Assembly: GCA_017881685.1 (NCBI GenBank)
Contig: JADGQR010000121.1
Location: forward strand, 1 to 61,794
Direction: 5' to 3'
Source of the DNA: Gemmatimonadaceae bacterium
GTDB lineage: Bacteria > Gemmatimonadota > Gemmatimonadetes > Gemmatimonadales > Gemmatimonadaceae
DNA: 61,794 nt
A model generated the notes under the pieces. That model was not told the DNA's origin and ran no database searches. It saw only the letters and a list, made by a program, of their open reading frames with translations. Each line of letters opens with the position of its first letter. Positions within the stretch are counted from its first letter, which is position 1. Below are positions 1 through 8,718 of the stretch, one piece after another. The position numbers and the translations under genes are program-made.

Positions 1-1
1 A

Positions 2-1297
2 ATCTTCGAGGGCCGGAACTGGCTCGGGCTCGACTGGCAGGAAGAGGTCGTCTATCAGGGCGCGAATCTCGAGCGCCACCAGCGCGATGCACAGCACATG
101 CTCGACACTGGAACGGCCTATCGCTGCTTCTGCACCCCAGCCGAGCTCGACGAGCGGCGCAAGGAAGCCGAGTCACGCAGGGAAAGCTTCAAGTACGATC
201 GCCGCTGCGACCGTCTCACAACGGAAGAAATCGAACGACGCGTCGCGTCAGGCGAGCCTTTCGTCGTCCGCTTTCGCATTCCCGAAGGCACCACATCGTG
301 GAACGATCTCGTTCACGACACGATCTCGTTCCCGAACCAGGATCTCGAAGACTTCGTCATCCTTCGCTCGAACGCGACGCCGATCTACAACCTCGCCGTC
401 GTCTCTGATGACATCGCGATGCGCATTACTGTCGTGATGCGTGGTGACGATCACATCTCGAACACACCGAAACAGATTCTTCTGTACCATGCGCTTGGCG
501 CAGCTCTGCCTGTCTTCGCCCACCTTCCGATGATTCACGGAATGGACGGGAAGAAGTTGAGCAAGCGACACGGTGCAACCGCTGTCGGAGATTACCAGCA
601 TCAGGGACTTCTCCCCGGAGCGATGCTGAACTTCCTTGCGCTCCTCGGCTGGTCGCCTGGCGAAGATCGCGAAGTGATGACAATCGACGAGATGATCGAG
701 CTGTTCACGCCTGACGGGTTGCAGCGCAAGGCCGCCATCTTCGATCCGAAAAAGCTCGAGTGGATGAACGGACAGCACCTGTCCCGCATTCCGTTGACGG
801 ATCTCGAGCCGACCGTCACTCCAATGATGATCACCGCTGGTTTGACCGACGAGAAGACGATCGCGGAGCGGCACGACTGGTACATGTCGCTTCTCGACCT
901 GCTTCGGGTCAGGGCAAGAACTACCGACGACATAGTTCGACAGGCTGGACCTTATTTCCCGGGCTCGATCGAGTACGACGAAGAGGCCGCAGCGAAAAAC
1001 TGGAAGGACCAGATCGCCGCAGCAGACATTCTCGAGGCGACGCTCAAGGCCCTCGGTGAAGTCGACAGCTGGACAGCCGAGGCCCTCGAAGCGTCGCTTA
1101 GAGCTCTCGCGGAGTCACGCGGTGTGGCAGCAGGCAAGATTTTTCAGCCGCTGCGGGTCGCGCTCACCGGGTTGTCTGTCAGTCCGGGAATATTCGACGT
1201 GCTGATCATGCAGGGCCGCGATCTCGCCAGTCGGCGAATAGCTGACGCTGCAGTGTGGCTGCGAAATAATTCAGAAATGAGTCAGGTTTTACCCTGA
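2..1297 (+). CDS. gltX: Glutamate--tRNA ligase, 5'-truncated by window edge
   Basis: Class I aminoacyl-tRNA synthetase that charges tRNA-Glu with glutamate in the cytoplasm. The open frame runs into the left edge of the window without a start, so the N-terminal catalytic part with the HIGH motif is missing; the ORF-track ATG at 98 is an internal methionine. Visible family features are the GLDWQEE segment, the zinc-region-like YRCFCTPAEL, and the KMSKS-type loop KKLSKRHGA at about residue 185 of the visible part, followed by the helical anticodon-binding half. The C-terminal stretch LRVALTGLSVSPGIFDVL is typical of GltX. A 93-nt gap separates it from lexA, which appears to have its own control region. 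Whether this enzyme also charges tRNA-Gln (the indirect GatCAB route) cannot be decided from this window. Confidence 0.97.
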   Translation: MFEGRNWLGLDWQEEVVYQGANLERHQRDAQHMLDTGTAYRCFCTPAELDERRKEAESRRESFKYDRRCDRLTTEEIERRVASGEPFVVRFRIPEGTTSWNDLVHDTISFPNQDLEDFVILRSNATPIYNLAVVSDDIAMRITVVMRGDDHISNTPKQILLYHALGAALPVFAHLPMIHGMDGKKLSKRHGATAVGDYQHQGLLPGAMLNFLALLGWSPGEDREVMTIDEMIELFTPDGLQRKAAIFDPKKLEWMNGQHLSRIPLTDLEPTVTPMMITAGLTDEKTIAERHDWYMSLLDLLRVRARTTDDIVRQAGPYFPGSIEYDEEAAAKNWKDQIAAADILEATLKALGEVDSWTAEALEASLRALAESRGVAAGKIFQPLRVALTGLSVSPGIFDVLIMQGRDLASRRIADAAVWLRNNSEMSQVLP

Positions 1298-1348
1298 AAC
1301 AGTTGTTGACGAATGGGTGTCCCCTTCGACAGATTGTACGCGAACTTG

Positions 1349-1378
1349 AAGGCACATACTTGTTAGTGAACGTGCCTT
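1349..1378. promoter_or_regulatory. Inverted repeat in the lexA leader, candidate operator
   Basis: AAGGCAC (1349-1355) and GTGCCTT (1372-1378) form perfect 7-bp arms around a 16-bp spacer, ending 12 nt before the lexA start. A TTGACG hexamer lies upstream at 1306-1311. Because LexA normally represses its own gene, an operator is the obvious reading, but the arms match no LexA box I can name and the structure could also be an RNA hairpin. Confidence 0.35.
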
Positions 1379-1390
1379 AACATATCTGGA

Positions 1391-2050
1391 GTGCAAATGG
1401 CTGAGGCGCTAACCCCGCTCGAGGGATCGGTCTACAACTACCTTCTCGATTTCACGGCCGAGAATACTTATCAGCCGAGCATTCGGGATATCGGGAAGAG
1501 ATTCCAGATCAAGTCGACGAAGACAGTTTCTGACCTTCTTCAGTCACTCGCGCGGAAAGGATTTATCGAGCGCGATCCAGCCCGTTCACGCGGCGTCAAG
1601 CTCCTCGGATTTACGGGCGGTAACAAGACGAAGCCGGTTCCCTACTATGGAAAAATTCACGCTGGCGACCCGTCGATTCTTCCGGAAAACCGCGCCGGCT
1701 TCATCACGATGGACCGACGCTTCGTTCCCACTGAAGAGGTCTATTTCCTCAAGGTGAAGGGCGACAGCATGATCGGCCGTGCGATCAGCGACGGGGATTT
1801 CGTGATGGTGAACCCGGTCGCGAAGGCGAAAGAAAACGACATAATCGCCGCGAGAATTGGCGAAGAGGCCACTGTCAAAACCTTGACGCACCAGAACGGC
1901 ACGGTTGTCCTCGCGCCAGCGAATCCGGCAGACCGTGAAATCACGATCAAGGCGAGCGACGACTTCGGAATTCTTGGAGTTGTGTGTGGTGTCTTCCGGC
2001 CGTTCGTGACGATGGAAGAGCAAACCGCCCAGATTACGGCTTCTAACTAG
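1391..2050 (+). CDS. lexA: LexA-type SOS repressor / S24 autoprotease
   Basis: Transcriptional repressor of the DNA-damage response that cleaves itself when stimulated by RecA filaments. The N-terminal ~75 residues form a winged helix (PSIRDIGKRFQIKSTKTVSD, then a FIERDPARSRG wing). The C-terminal S24 domain has an Ala-Gly cleavage pair (KIHAGDP), the nucleophile serine in KGDSMIG and the general-base lysine in EEATVKTL. At 219 aa it is close to the usual ~200 aa. The start is GTG at 1391, or ATG at 1397 two codons later; no strong Shine-Dalgarno decides it. It converges tail to tail with the next gene with no spacer: the two stop codons abut inside CTAGCTAG. Confidence 0.93.
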   Translation: MQMAEALTPLEGSVYNYLLDFTAENTYQPSIRDIGKRFQIKSTKTVSDLLQSLARKGFIERDPARSRGVKLLGFTGGNKTKPVPYYGKIHAGDPSILPENRAGFITMDRRFVPTEEVYFLKVKGDSMIGRAISDGDFVMVNPVAKAKENDIIAARIGEEATVKTLTHQNGTVVLAPANPADREITIKASDDFGILGVVCGVFRPFVTMEEQTAQITASN

Positions 2051-2953
2051 CTAGTCGTGATCGGTTGGTGATTGCGCGGCGGGCTGATCAGCCTGCCGCG
2101 TTTTCTTTTCTGCCTGCTCTTTCTCGCGCTCCTTCCGCTCGCGAATGCTCTTCACCGCTTTCTTGAAATCGGCGTCGTTCATTCCGCGCTGAGCCTGCCA
2201 GAAGATGTCGGCGTGCAGCTGATTCGAGAGCTTATTGCGCTCGTACGATGTCGGATTCTGCTGCTGGTTGATCGGCAGCAACGCGAGCACAGCGGTCGGG
2301 ATCGAGAACTTGCCAAGGTGAATGTATTTGGAGTCGATTCCGTACTTCTTACCATCCTTGTCGAACGTCCAGTCACCCGGCTGTCGCTGGCCGGCCGCAG
2401 CAGCGATCGAATCAATGAATGGAGCGACGATCGAGACGATCGCGCTGTCGAGCCGCTCCTTGGAGCTCTTCGGTGCCGCAACGATGTCTCCTGGCGGAGT
2501 CCACAGCCTTGGGTCCGTATACGTCGGCCGAATTCCGCGCGTCGGTCCGCCGGATCCAACCAACGGGCCACTCCCTTCGCTCGGCGCAGGACTTGTCGTA
2601 GCAGGCAGTGGAGGAATCGTTGTGGGAATTACCGTCGGCGCGATCAGTCTGGTCGGCGCTGTCTTGCTGACCGGCGTGTTGTCGCCGCCGCTCTTTCCTG
2701 CAACTGGTGCTCCCGTCGCTTTGGGCAAACGCAGAAAGCCGATTCGTTCCGCCGGTATCTCCGCTGAGGTGTGACGACCGAGAATCATCGTGAACGCCGC
2801 AGGCGAGACGAGAAAACGAACCAGCGCAATCGCCAGAACTGCGTGGACGACGAGCGATACGACGAACGGCCTCGACGGTGCGCGCTTTCGCGGAGCATTG
2901 TTCTGCTCTGGATCTCTGGATCCGCGAAGCGTGTTCATCACCGGAGAAGACAA
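2051..2953 (-). CDS. Proline-rich membrane-anchored protein of unknown function
   Basis: I do not recognise a family. The protein has a basic N-terminus, one hydrophobic segment at about residues 30-50 (VVSLVVHAVLAIALVRFLV), a long Pro/Thr/Ser-rich linker (about 85-140), then a soluble domain of roughly 110 residues and a charged tail rich in Lys, Glu and Arg. The architecture (short cytoplasmic N-terminus, anchor, proline-rich periplasmic spacer) resembles TonB-like energy transducers, but I see no TonB C-terminal motif. The start lies 6 nt after the aminotransferase stop, so it is the last gene of the trxA-to-here minus-strand run. Confidence 0.75.
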   Translation of the reverse strand: MSSPVMNTLRGSRDPEQNNAPRKRAPSRPFVVSLVVHAVLAIALVRFLVSPAAFTMILGRHTSAEIPAERIGFLRLPKATGAPVAGKSGGDNTPVSKTAPTRLIAPTVIPTTIPPLPATTSPAPSEGSGPLVGSGGPTRGIRPTYTDPRLWTPPGDIVAAPKSSKERLDSAIVSIVAPFIDSIAAAAGQRQPGDWTFDKDGKKYGIDSKYIHLGKFSIPTAVLALLPINQQQNPTSYERNKLSNQLHADIFWQAQRGMNDADFKKAVKSIRERKEREKEQAEKKTRQADQPAAQSPTDHD

Positions 2954-2959
2954 GCTCGC

Positions 2960-4141
2960 TCAGGCCCCGACGCTGAGACGGGCGAGCACGCGACCGGCGC
3001 GCGTCGCAGCTTCGCAAAGGCGCTCAGTCGACGTGATGAACGACACCCGGAAGAATCCTTCTCCACCTGCGCCAAACGATGAGCCCGGCAGTACGATCAC
3101 ACCTTCTTCCTCCATGAGTAGCTCAGCGAATTCTGCGCTCGGTATATGCTCCGGCAACGCGATCCACAAATACATGGTGGCTTTCGGCGACTCGCAATCG
3201 AAACCGTTGTCTCTGAATGCGCTTACAGCCGCGTCACGCCTTTCCTTGAACACCGCGATGTTCCGCGGAACGAACTCTTCCCAGTCATCCAGCGCTGACG
3301 CCGACGCGGCCTGAACTGCCATGAACGCACCCGTGTCGACGAACAGCTTCACCTTCGCGAGCGGACCAACCAGCTCCTTCGATCCAACAGCCCAGCCGCA
3401 GCGCCAGCCGGTCATGTTGTAGGTCTTGGACATCGAGTGAAACTCGATCGCCACATCGCGCGCGCCATCAACTTCGAAAATGCTCGGCGGCTTGTATCCG
3501 TCGAACGCCATCTCCGAGTAGGCGTTGTCATACACCAGAAGGATGTCGAGTTCCTTGCAGCGCTTCACGACCCGCTCGAGGTAATCCATCGGCGCGACCG
3601 CAGCCGTCGGATTATTGGGATAATTCAGATAGAGAATCTTCGTTCGGCTGAGCACGTCCGCCGGAATCTCATCGAGGTCCACGAGAAATCCGTTTTCAGG
3701 ACGCAGCGCGTACCGGTACGGCTCGCCCATCGCGAGCTGGGTTCCGCCAACGTAGGCCAGATATCCAGGCTCAGGAATTATCGTAACGTCTCCTTCTTCC
3801 GCATACGCGAGGGCGACGTGCGAGATGCCTTCCTTCGACCCGATCAACGGAACGATCTCGCTGAACGGATCGAACGTGAGGCCAAACCGCTTCGACATGA
3901 ACCTCGCGATCGCTTCCCGATACTCCACCAGACCGAGCCCGAAACCATATCGGCTCATATCAGGATTACGCGCAGCGGCAGCCAAACGCTCTACAGCGGC
4001 CGGTGGAGGCGCGAGATCGGCGTCGCCTGCACCCAGATCGATGACGTCGACGCCGCGCGCGATGAGCGCCCGCTTCTTTTCAGGAAACTTGCCGAGGGGA
4101 TACTCGGGCAGCGTCAGCAGACGATTGGCATAGCGCGGCAT
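2960..4141 (-). CDS. PLP-dependent class I/II aminotransferase (LL-DAP aminotransferase/DapC-like)
   Basis: Fold-type I aminotransferase of 393 aa. The PLP-binding lysine is in SMSKTYNMTGWR (about residue 235), the Asp/Tyr pair in LLVYDNAYSEM, the Asn motif in YLNYPNNPT, and the carboxylate-binding Arg near FFRVSFI. The closest family I can name is the group containing LL-diaminopimelate aminotransferase and succinyl-DAP aminotransferase, which would place it in lysine/peptidoglycan precursor synthesis; other amino-acid substrates are possible. Its ATG overlaps the stop of the upstream FAH-family gene as TGATG, so the two are probably translationally coupled. Confidence 0.9.
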   Translation of the reverse strand: MPRYANRLLTLPEYPLGKFPEKKRALIARGVDVIDLGAGDADLAPPPAAVERLAAAARNPDMSRYGFGLGLVEYREAIARFMSKRFGLTFDPFSEIVPLIGSKEGISHVALAYAEEGDVTIIPEPGYLAYVGGTQLAMGEPYRYALRPENGFLVDLDEIPADVLSRTKILYLNYPNNPTAAVAPMDYLERVVKRCKELDILLVYDNAYSEMAFDGYKPPSIFEVDGARDVAIEFHSMSKTYNMTGWRCGWAVGSKELVGPLAKVKLFVDTGAFMAVQAASASALDDWEEFVPRNIAVFKERRDAAVSAFRDNGFDCESPKATMYLWIALPEHIPSAEFAELLMEEEGVIVLPGSSFGAGGEGFFRVSFITSTERLCEAATRAGRVLARLSVGA

Positions 4142-4824
4142 CAGGACTGACCAACCACCGGATTGCTTACGCGGCTCACGCCCTCAATCTCCACTTCAAC
4201 AACATCTCCGGACTTGAGCGGACCAACTCCGGCCGGAGTGCCAGTCGCTACAAGGTCTCCCGGCTCCAGCGTCATCACGTGCGATACATATGAAAGGAGC
4301 ATCGGAATCGAGAACACCATCTCGTTGGTATTCGCACGCTGGCGCTCTTCGCCATTCACACGCGTGATCACTACGAGATTCCCGAGATCGTGCGTTCCTT
4401 CAATGACTTCCCCAACAGGACAGAAAGTGTCGAAGCCTTTCGCGCGGGTCCACTGACTGTCCTTCCGCTGAAGATCGCGAGCCGTCACATCGTTCACCGC
4501 AACAATCCCGCTGACCGCCGCGATCGCATCGCTTTCCGAAGCGTTCTTCAACCGCGAGCCGATCACCACAGCAATCTCGCCCTCGAATTCCACGCGCTCC
4601 GATTGTGGCGGCAGCACGATCGCATCACCGTCGCGGATGATGCTCGTGCTCGGCTTCAGGAAAAACAGCGGCTCGGCTGGAACTTCGTTACCGAGCTCTT
4701 TCGCGTGCTCGCGGTAGTTGCGGCCAATGCAGACAATCTTGCCTGGCATGCGAAAGTTGTCGTGAACATTCGCGGGCGCGTCGCCGCCGCCCGTCAACGG
4801 ATCATCGAATCTGAGATCAGACAT
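4141..4824 (-). CDS. Fumarylacetoacetate hydrolase-family protein
   Basis: Member of the FAH superfamily, metal-dependent enzymes acting on beta-diketo or oxo-acid substrates (2-hydroxyhepta-2,4-diene-1,7-dioate isomerase and acylpyruvate hydrolase are typical). Metal-ligand carboxylates are in the VEFEGEIAVVIG segment, and KIVCIGRNYREHAKELGNE and DLVATGTPAGVGPL are strong family signatures. The ORF track starts at 4899, inside the helicase gene; I choose ATG 4824 because AGAGGG lies just upstream and the sequence from there begins like other family members. The result is 227 aa. The exact substrate is unknown. Gene order suggests a shared transcript with the aminotransferase but not necessarily a shared pathway. 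Confidence 0.9.
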   Translation of the reverse strand: MSDLRFDDPLTGGGDAPANVHDNFRMPGKIVCIGRNYREHAKELGNEVPAEPLFFLKPSTSIIRDGDAIVLPPQSERVEFEGEIAVVIGSRLKNASESDAIAAVSGIVAVNDVTARDLQRKDSQWTRAKGFDTFCPVGEVIEGTHDLGNLVVITRVNGEERQRANTNEMVFSIPMLLSYVSHVMTLEPGDLVATGTPAGVGPLKSGDVVEVEIEGVSRVSNPVVGQS

Positions 4825-4852
4825 CAAGCCCTCTGTTTGTAACATGTCCACA

Positions 4853-7045
4853 TCACTCGGACACCGAATAGAAGTCCCGCAGTTGCCGCGAGATTTCATC
4901 CCATCCTAAAAGTATGCGTCTCGCAGGCGGAAGCGCGCGCATCAATGTCGCGCCATAGCCCTTTGTAACGACGCGCGGATCGGCGATCACTATCGCACCC
5001 CGGTCTGTCTTCGACCTGATGAGGCGACCAAACCCCTGTTTGAGACGCAATGCTGCGTGGGGAACCATGTATTCAGCGAACGGATCTCCACCTCGTTCCG
5101 CGATCGCCTCGCAGTGAGCTGCAGTCAACGGTTCCGTCGGAACGCGAAACGGAAGCCTCGCGATCAGCAGCCCTCTCAGCGCATTGCCGGCGACATCGAC
5201 TCCTTCCCAATACGAAGACGTTCCCAGGAGCACCGCGCGTCCGGATTCTCTGAATCGTGCGAGCAACGCATCGCGGGATTCCTCGCCGTGAACCAGCAAT
5301 GGACGGTCGTCCCCCATTCCGCGCGCACGTAGATCAGCCGCGGCCTGTCTCACGTCACGATGACTCGTGAACAGCACGAATATTCCGCCATCGGATGCTT
5401 CGGTAAACTCGCCGACCATCCGGATCACCGATTTGAAATGACCCGCGGGATCGACGTTCGGCGCGGGCACATCTGATGGCACGGCAAGAATCGCCTGGCG
5501 ATTGAAATCGAATGGCGACGGGAACGACGCCGCGACCGGTGGAATCTGAAGCTGGTCAACCCCAAGTCTTCCACTCAGAAATTCAAATCTGGAGTCAGTT
5601 GACAGAGTCGCGCTCGTGACAATCGTCGTTTTCAAACGACTGAACAGATCGTCTCGAAGAATCGGCGCAAGATCGAGCGGCACCCACGTAACGCCGATGT
5701 TCCCTTCGCGTCCGCGTGACTCGACCCAGCGCACTCGCTTGTGCGCGTCACTTCCCGACTCCAGCGCGCCGTGCAATGCCCCTGCGAGCGCCTCGAGTCT
5801 TCTGCCGACACCGCGAAGCTCACTGACGAGCGCCGCCGTCGGCTCGTCTGGCGAGGCCTCCATTTCGAGGCGGCTCCGGATCATCGCAATCGTATCGGCC
5901 AGAGTCGCAGCGCCTGTCAAAAGATCGGACAACGCATCGCCGAGTCCCGATTTCCAGACGTGATGCGTTTCGAAATCTTCGGTGAGTCTGACGACCTGCT
6001 GACCGCTCTCACGCAAATAGATCTCGAGCAGATCGAAGACGACTGCTCCCTTGTCACGGCACGCCTCGACCGCCGGGAGAATTTTATTGTCGAGCAATTC
6101 GAGACTCGCCTTGCTGAACATGTCGTTCGGTCGCGCGCGTAGTCGCTCCGACAACGCTGCGAGAATTCCGCGTCCGCTGCTTCGTCGTCCCGGATTTCGA
6201 GCAAGTCTCGACAGCAGACGCAGCATCCCGCGTCTCGACGCGGTCTCGCCGAGATGCGCCGCTGCCGCGTCCTCGAGATGATGCCCTTCGTCGACGACAA
6301 GTCGCGTATACGCGGGAATCACCGCTGCTTCATCCCAGTTCTGCTGCATCCTGCGCACTGCGACATCCGACATCAGCAGATGGTGATTCGCGACGACAAT
6401 CTGCGCCTGCGCGGCATCCTTGCGCGCCCGAAAGAAGAAGCATTTGTCGAAATGCGGGCACTTCGTCCGGGTGCAGAGATCCGGCTCCGCTGCAACTTCG
6501 TCCCAAACCTCGGGACTCGGCGCATAACCGAGATCGCTGATCGATCCGTCCTCTGTGACCTTCGCCCAGGAGGAAATCAGCTCGATGCCCGACGATCCGT
6601 CATCGAACAAGGCGGGGCCGATGATGTTCGCCTGCTCGAGTCGCAGCAGACAGAGATAATTTCTCCAGCCTTTCAGCAGGGCGAACCGAACGGGCTGCTC
6701 CGCCGACAATGCATGCTCCAGAAAAGGAAGATCCTTTCTGACGAGCTGCTCCTGAAGATTGATCGTGTTTGTCGAGACGACAGTTCGCTCGCCAGTCAGG
6801 TGGGCCCAGCGCAATGCCGGCAACAAGTAGCCGAGTGATTTTCCGACCCCCGTTCCAGCTTCGATCAGACCGACTCCGCCGTCGTTGTAGAGCTCGGCGA
6901 TCGCGGCAGCCATGTCGCGCTGGGCAGGTCTGTCCTCGTATTGCTCCATCGCGGCGGCAATCGCTCCATCAGGACCGAGATCAGTCGCGATTTCAACTGG
7001 ATCCAGCTGCGCGGTATCTGCCGCTACTTCAGGAAACGCAATCAC
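4853..7045 (-). CDS. dinG: DinG/XPD-type ATP-dependent DNA helicase with Fe-S cluster
   Basis: Superfamily 2 helicase of the DinG/YoaA/XPD group (5'-3' unwinding, replication-transcription conflicts and repair). Walker A is EAGTGVGKSLGYLLPA near residue 60. A cysteine set fitting the 4Fe-4S cluster follows: one in NYLCLLRLEQ and three in LCTRTKCPHFDKC. Walker B is the DEGH box in LVVDEGHHLEDAAA. C-terminal motifs are GTSSYWEGVDVAG and the arginine-finger block LKQGFGRLIRSKTDRG. It begins with GTG overlapping the rsmI stop (GTGA), so it is coupled to rsmI. Damage-inducible control by LexA is plausible by family but I see no operator here. Confidence 0.92.
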   Translation of the reverse strand: MIAFPEVAADTAQLDPVEIATDLGPDGAIAAAMEQYEDRPAQRDMAAAIAELYNDGGVGLIEAGTGVGKSLGYLLPALRWAHLTGERTVVSTNTINLQEQLVRKDLPFLEHALSAEQPVRFALLKGWRNYLCLLRLEQANIIGPALFDDGSSGIELISSWAKVTEDGSISDLGYAPSPEVWDEVAAEPDLCTRTKCPHFDKCFFFRARKDAAQAQIVVANHHLLMSDVAVRRMQQNWDEAAVIPAYTRLVVDEGHHLEDAAAAHLGETASRRGMLRLLSRLARNPGRRSSGRGILAALSERLRARPNDMFSKASLELLDNKILPAVEACRDKGAVVFDLLEIYLRESGQQVVRLTEDFETHHVWKSGLGDALSDLLTGAATLADTIAMIRSRLEMEASPDEPTAALVSELRGVGRRLEALAGALHGALESGSDAHKRVRWVESRGREGNIGVTWVPLDLAPILRDDLFSRLKTTIVTSATLSTDSRFEFLSGRLGVDQLQIPPVAASFPSPFDFNRQAILAVPSDVPAPNVDPAGHFKSVIRMVGEFTEASDGGIFVLFTSHRDVRQAAADLRARGMGDDRPLLVHGEESRDALLARFRESGRAVLLGTSSYWEGVDVAGNALRGLLIARLPFRVPTEPLTAAHCEAIAERGGDPFAEYMVPHAALRLKQGFGRLIRSKTDRGAIVIADPRVVTKGYGATLMRALPPARRILLGWDEISRQLRDFYSVSE

Positions 7046-7878
7046 TCTTCGTGCGCCAGCTTGTACGCGAGATTTCGCGGTGCCCCATAACGACTGATAA
7101 GCCGCTCGACTGTGTCCCGCGCACTCAACCCTGAGCCAAGCATTTCACGGGCAGCGGCGCGCATCGATTCTTCGTCGACTTTTTCTTCCGCAGCGCCGCC
7201 AATGAGGATCACAACCTCTCCTCGCGCCGGAACCTGCTCGAACTTCTCGGCGAGCTCGGCGACAGTTCCTCTGGAGAATTCCTCGAACTTCTTCGTCAGC
7301 TCACGCGCGACCACCGCGTTGCGCGCTCCGGCCCCGGATTCGGCAAGCTCCTTCAGAGTGTCGCACACTCGCAGCGGAGATTCGTAGATGATTGCGGTGT
7401 GTGACATGCGCATTATCTCAGTCAACACGCGAAGACGATCCTTACCCTTGCGCGGAAGGAATCCAAAAAACGTGAACTGATCGCCCGCGACACCAGAGCC
7501 AACGAGAGCCGCGAGCAATGCCGATGCGCCTGGAACTGGAATCACCGCAATCCCGGCCTCGATTGCGGCAGCAACGAGTCTTGCGCCAGGATCTGAGAGT
7601 AACGGAGTGCCGGCGTCGGTGATCAATGCCATCGACTCGCCTTCCTGAAGCCGCTTTACGAGACGGGGAGTCTCGCGCGCCTCATTATGCTCGTGATACG
7701 CGGAGAGACGAGTTGTGATCTGGTAGTGATCCAGAAGCCGCCGCGAATGACGCGTGTCCTCGGCAATGACGAGCGCGGCCGAGGAGAGAACCTCGACCGC
7801 GCGAAATGACATGTCTCCCATGTTGCCGATGGGAGTGCTGACGATGTAGAGAGCCCCTGCCACGCCTGGCGCGGTCAA
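7042..7878 (-). CDS. rsmI: 16S rRNA (cytidine1402-2'-O)-methyltransferase
   Basis: SAM-dependent tetrapyrrole-methylase-fold enzyme that 2'-O-methylates C1402 in the 16S rRNA decoding centre. The YIVSTPIGNMGD N-terminus, IAEDTRHSRRLLDHY, ITDAGTPLLSDPGARLV and PVPGASALLAALVGSG are the classical RsmI blocks. Length (278 aa) is normal. The start is TTG at 7878, supported by a good AGGGAGGG about 5 nt upstream. It follows trxA by 18 nt and overlaps the helicase gene by 4 nt. Confidence 0.95.
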   Translation of the reverse strand: MTAPGVAGALYIVSTPIGNMGDMSFRAVEVLSSAALVIAEDTRHSRRLLDHYQITTRLSAYHEHNEARETPRLVKRLQEGESMALITDAGTPLLSDPGARLVAAAIEAGIAVIPVPGASALLAALVGSGVAGDQFTFFGFLPRKGKDRLRVLTEIMRMSHTAIIYESPLRVCDTLKELAESGAGARNAVVARELTKKFEEFSRGTVAELAEKFEQVPARGEVVILIGGAAEEKVDEESMRAAAREMLGSGLSARDTVERLISRYGAPRNLAYKLAHEE

Positions 7879-7896
7879 TCGGCCCTCCCTTCTCTG

Positions 7897-8223
7897 TTAC
7901 GCAGCGTGCAGCTTGAACTTCGTCTCGAGCTGCGACTTCGGAACGGCTCCAATGATCTGATCCACGAGCTTTCCGTCCTTGAAGAACAGAATTGCCGGGA
8001 TGGAGCGAACCTGGAAGCGGGCGGGAGTGCGGATGTTGGTGTCGACGTCCAGCTTCGCGACCTTCGCCTTGCCTGCATATTCAATGGCAAGCTGGTCGAG
8101 AACCGGCGCAATCATGCGGCACGGACCGCACCAGGTAGCCCAGAAATCGACGACAGCCAGACCCTGGTGATTCTCGATCTCTGTCTCAAAATCGCTGTCC
8201 GTTACGTCAACCGCATTCGACAT
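7897..8223 (-). CDS. trxA: Thioredoxin 1
   Basis: Cytoplasmic disulfide reductase. The active site WCGPCRM sits in the canonical FWATWCGPC context, the cis-proline is in VRSIPAILFF, and the length of 108 aa matches classical Trx. AGAGAGG precedes the ATG. It is the first gene of the minus-strand cluster and faces methylmalonyl-CoA epimerase across a 76-nt divergent promoter gap. Confidence 0.97.
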   Translation of the reverse strand: MSNAVDVTDSDFETEIENHQGLAVVDFWATWCGPCRMIAPVLDQLAIEYAGKAKVAKLDVDTNIRTPARFQVRSIPAILFFKDGKLVDQIIGAVPKSQLETKFKLHAA

Positions 8224-8299
8224 TCACAAACCTCTCTGACCGGATGTCCCGGCCTGCTCACTGGATTAATTTTTTGTTCCCTCTGCGTACTGAAATCTA

Positions 8300-8710
8300 A
8301 TGCAACAGGAAGCCCCCAAGGGCACCCGAATCGCGCACATTGGAATCGCCGTGAAATCGATCACGGCGAGTCTTCCCCTTCTTACCGGAATCCTGGGCCT
8401 CGAGAAGACAGAGATCTCCGATTCCGACGGCGCGCGCATCGCCGCCGTTGTCGCCGGCGACTCGCTAGTGGAGCTTCTGGAGCCCGCTCAGGACGATACT
8501 CCGATTGGAAAGTTCATCGCGAAGCGCGGCCCGGGCATCCACCACATCTGCTTCGCCGTCGACGACCTCGACGGAACACTCGAGAAATGCCGTCAGGCGG
8601 GAATTCGCGTCATCGATGAAGTTCCGCGGATTGGCGCCGAGGGAAAACGGATCGCCTTTCTTCACCCGAGCTCGACGGAAGGAATTCTCGTCGAGCTCTC
8701 AGAGCACTAG
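8300..8710 (+). CDS. mce: Methylmalonyl-CoA epimerase
   Basis: Glyoxalase/VOC-fold metalloenzyme interconverting (R)- and (S)-methylmalonyl-CoA in propionate and branched-chain amino acid breakdown. Both paired VOC modules are visible: IAHIGIAVKSI (metal His), then GIHHICFAVDDL and FLHPSSTEGILVEL with the remaining ligands. Length of 136 aa is normal. No mutase or carboxylase gene lies nearby. Converges with the following lipoprotein gene 8 nt downstream. Confidence 0.93.
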   Translation: MQQEAPKGTRIAHIGIAVKSITASLPLLTGILGLEKTEISDSDGARIAAVVAGDSLVELLEPAQDDTPIGKFIAKRGPGIHHICFAVDDLDGTLEKCRQAGIRVIDEVPRIGAEGKRIAFLHPSSTEGILVELSEH

Positions 8711-8718
8711 GAGTCGCT

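Noticed and set aside
87-437. Plus-strand ORF inside gltX
   Set aside because: Shadow frame of gltX, which is continuous from base 2.
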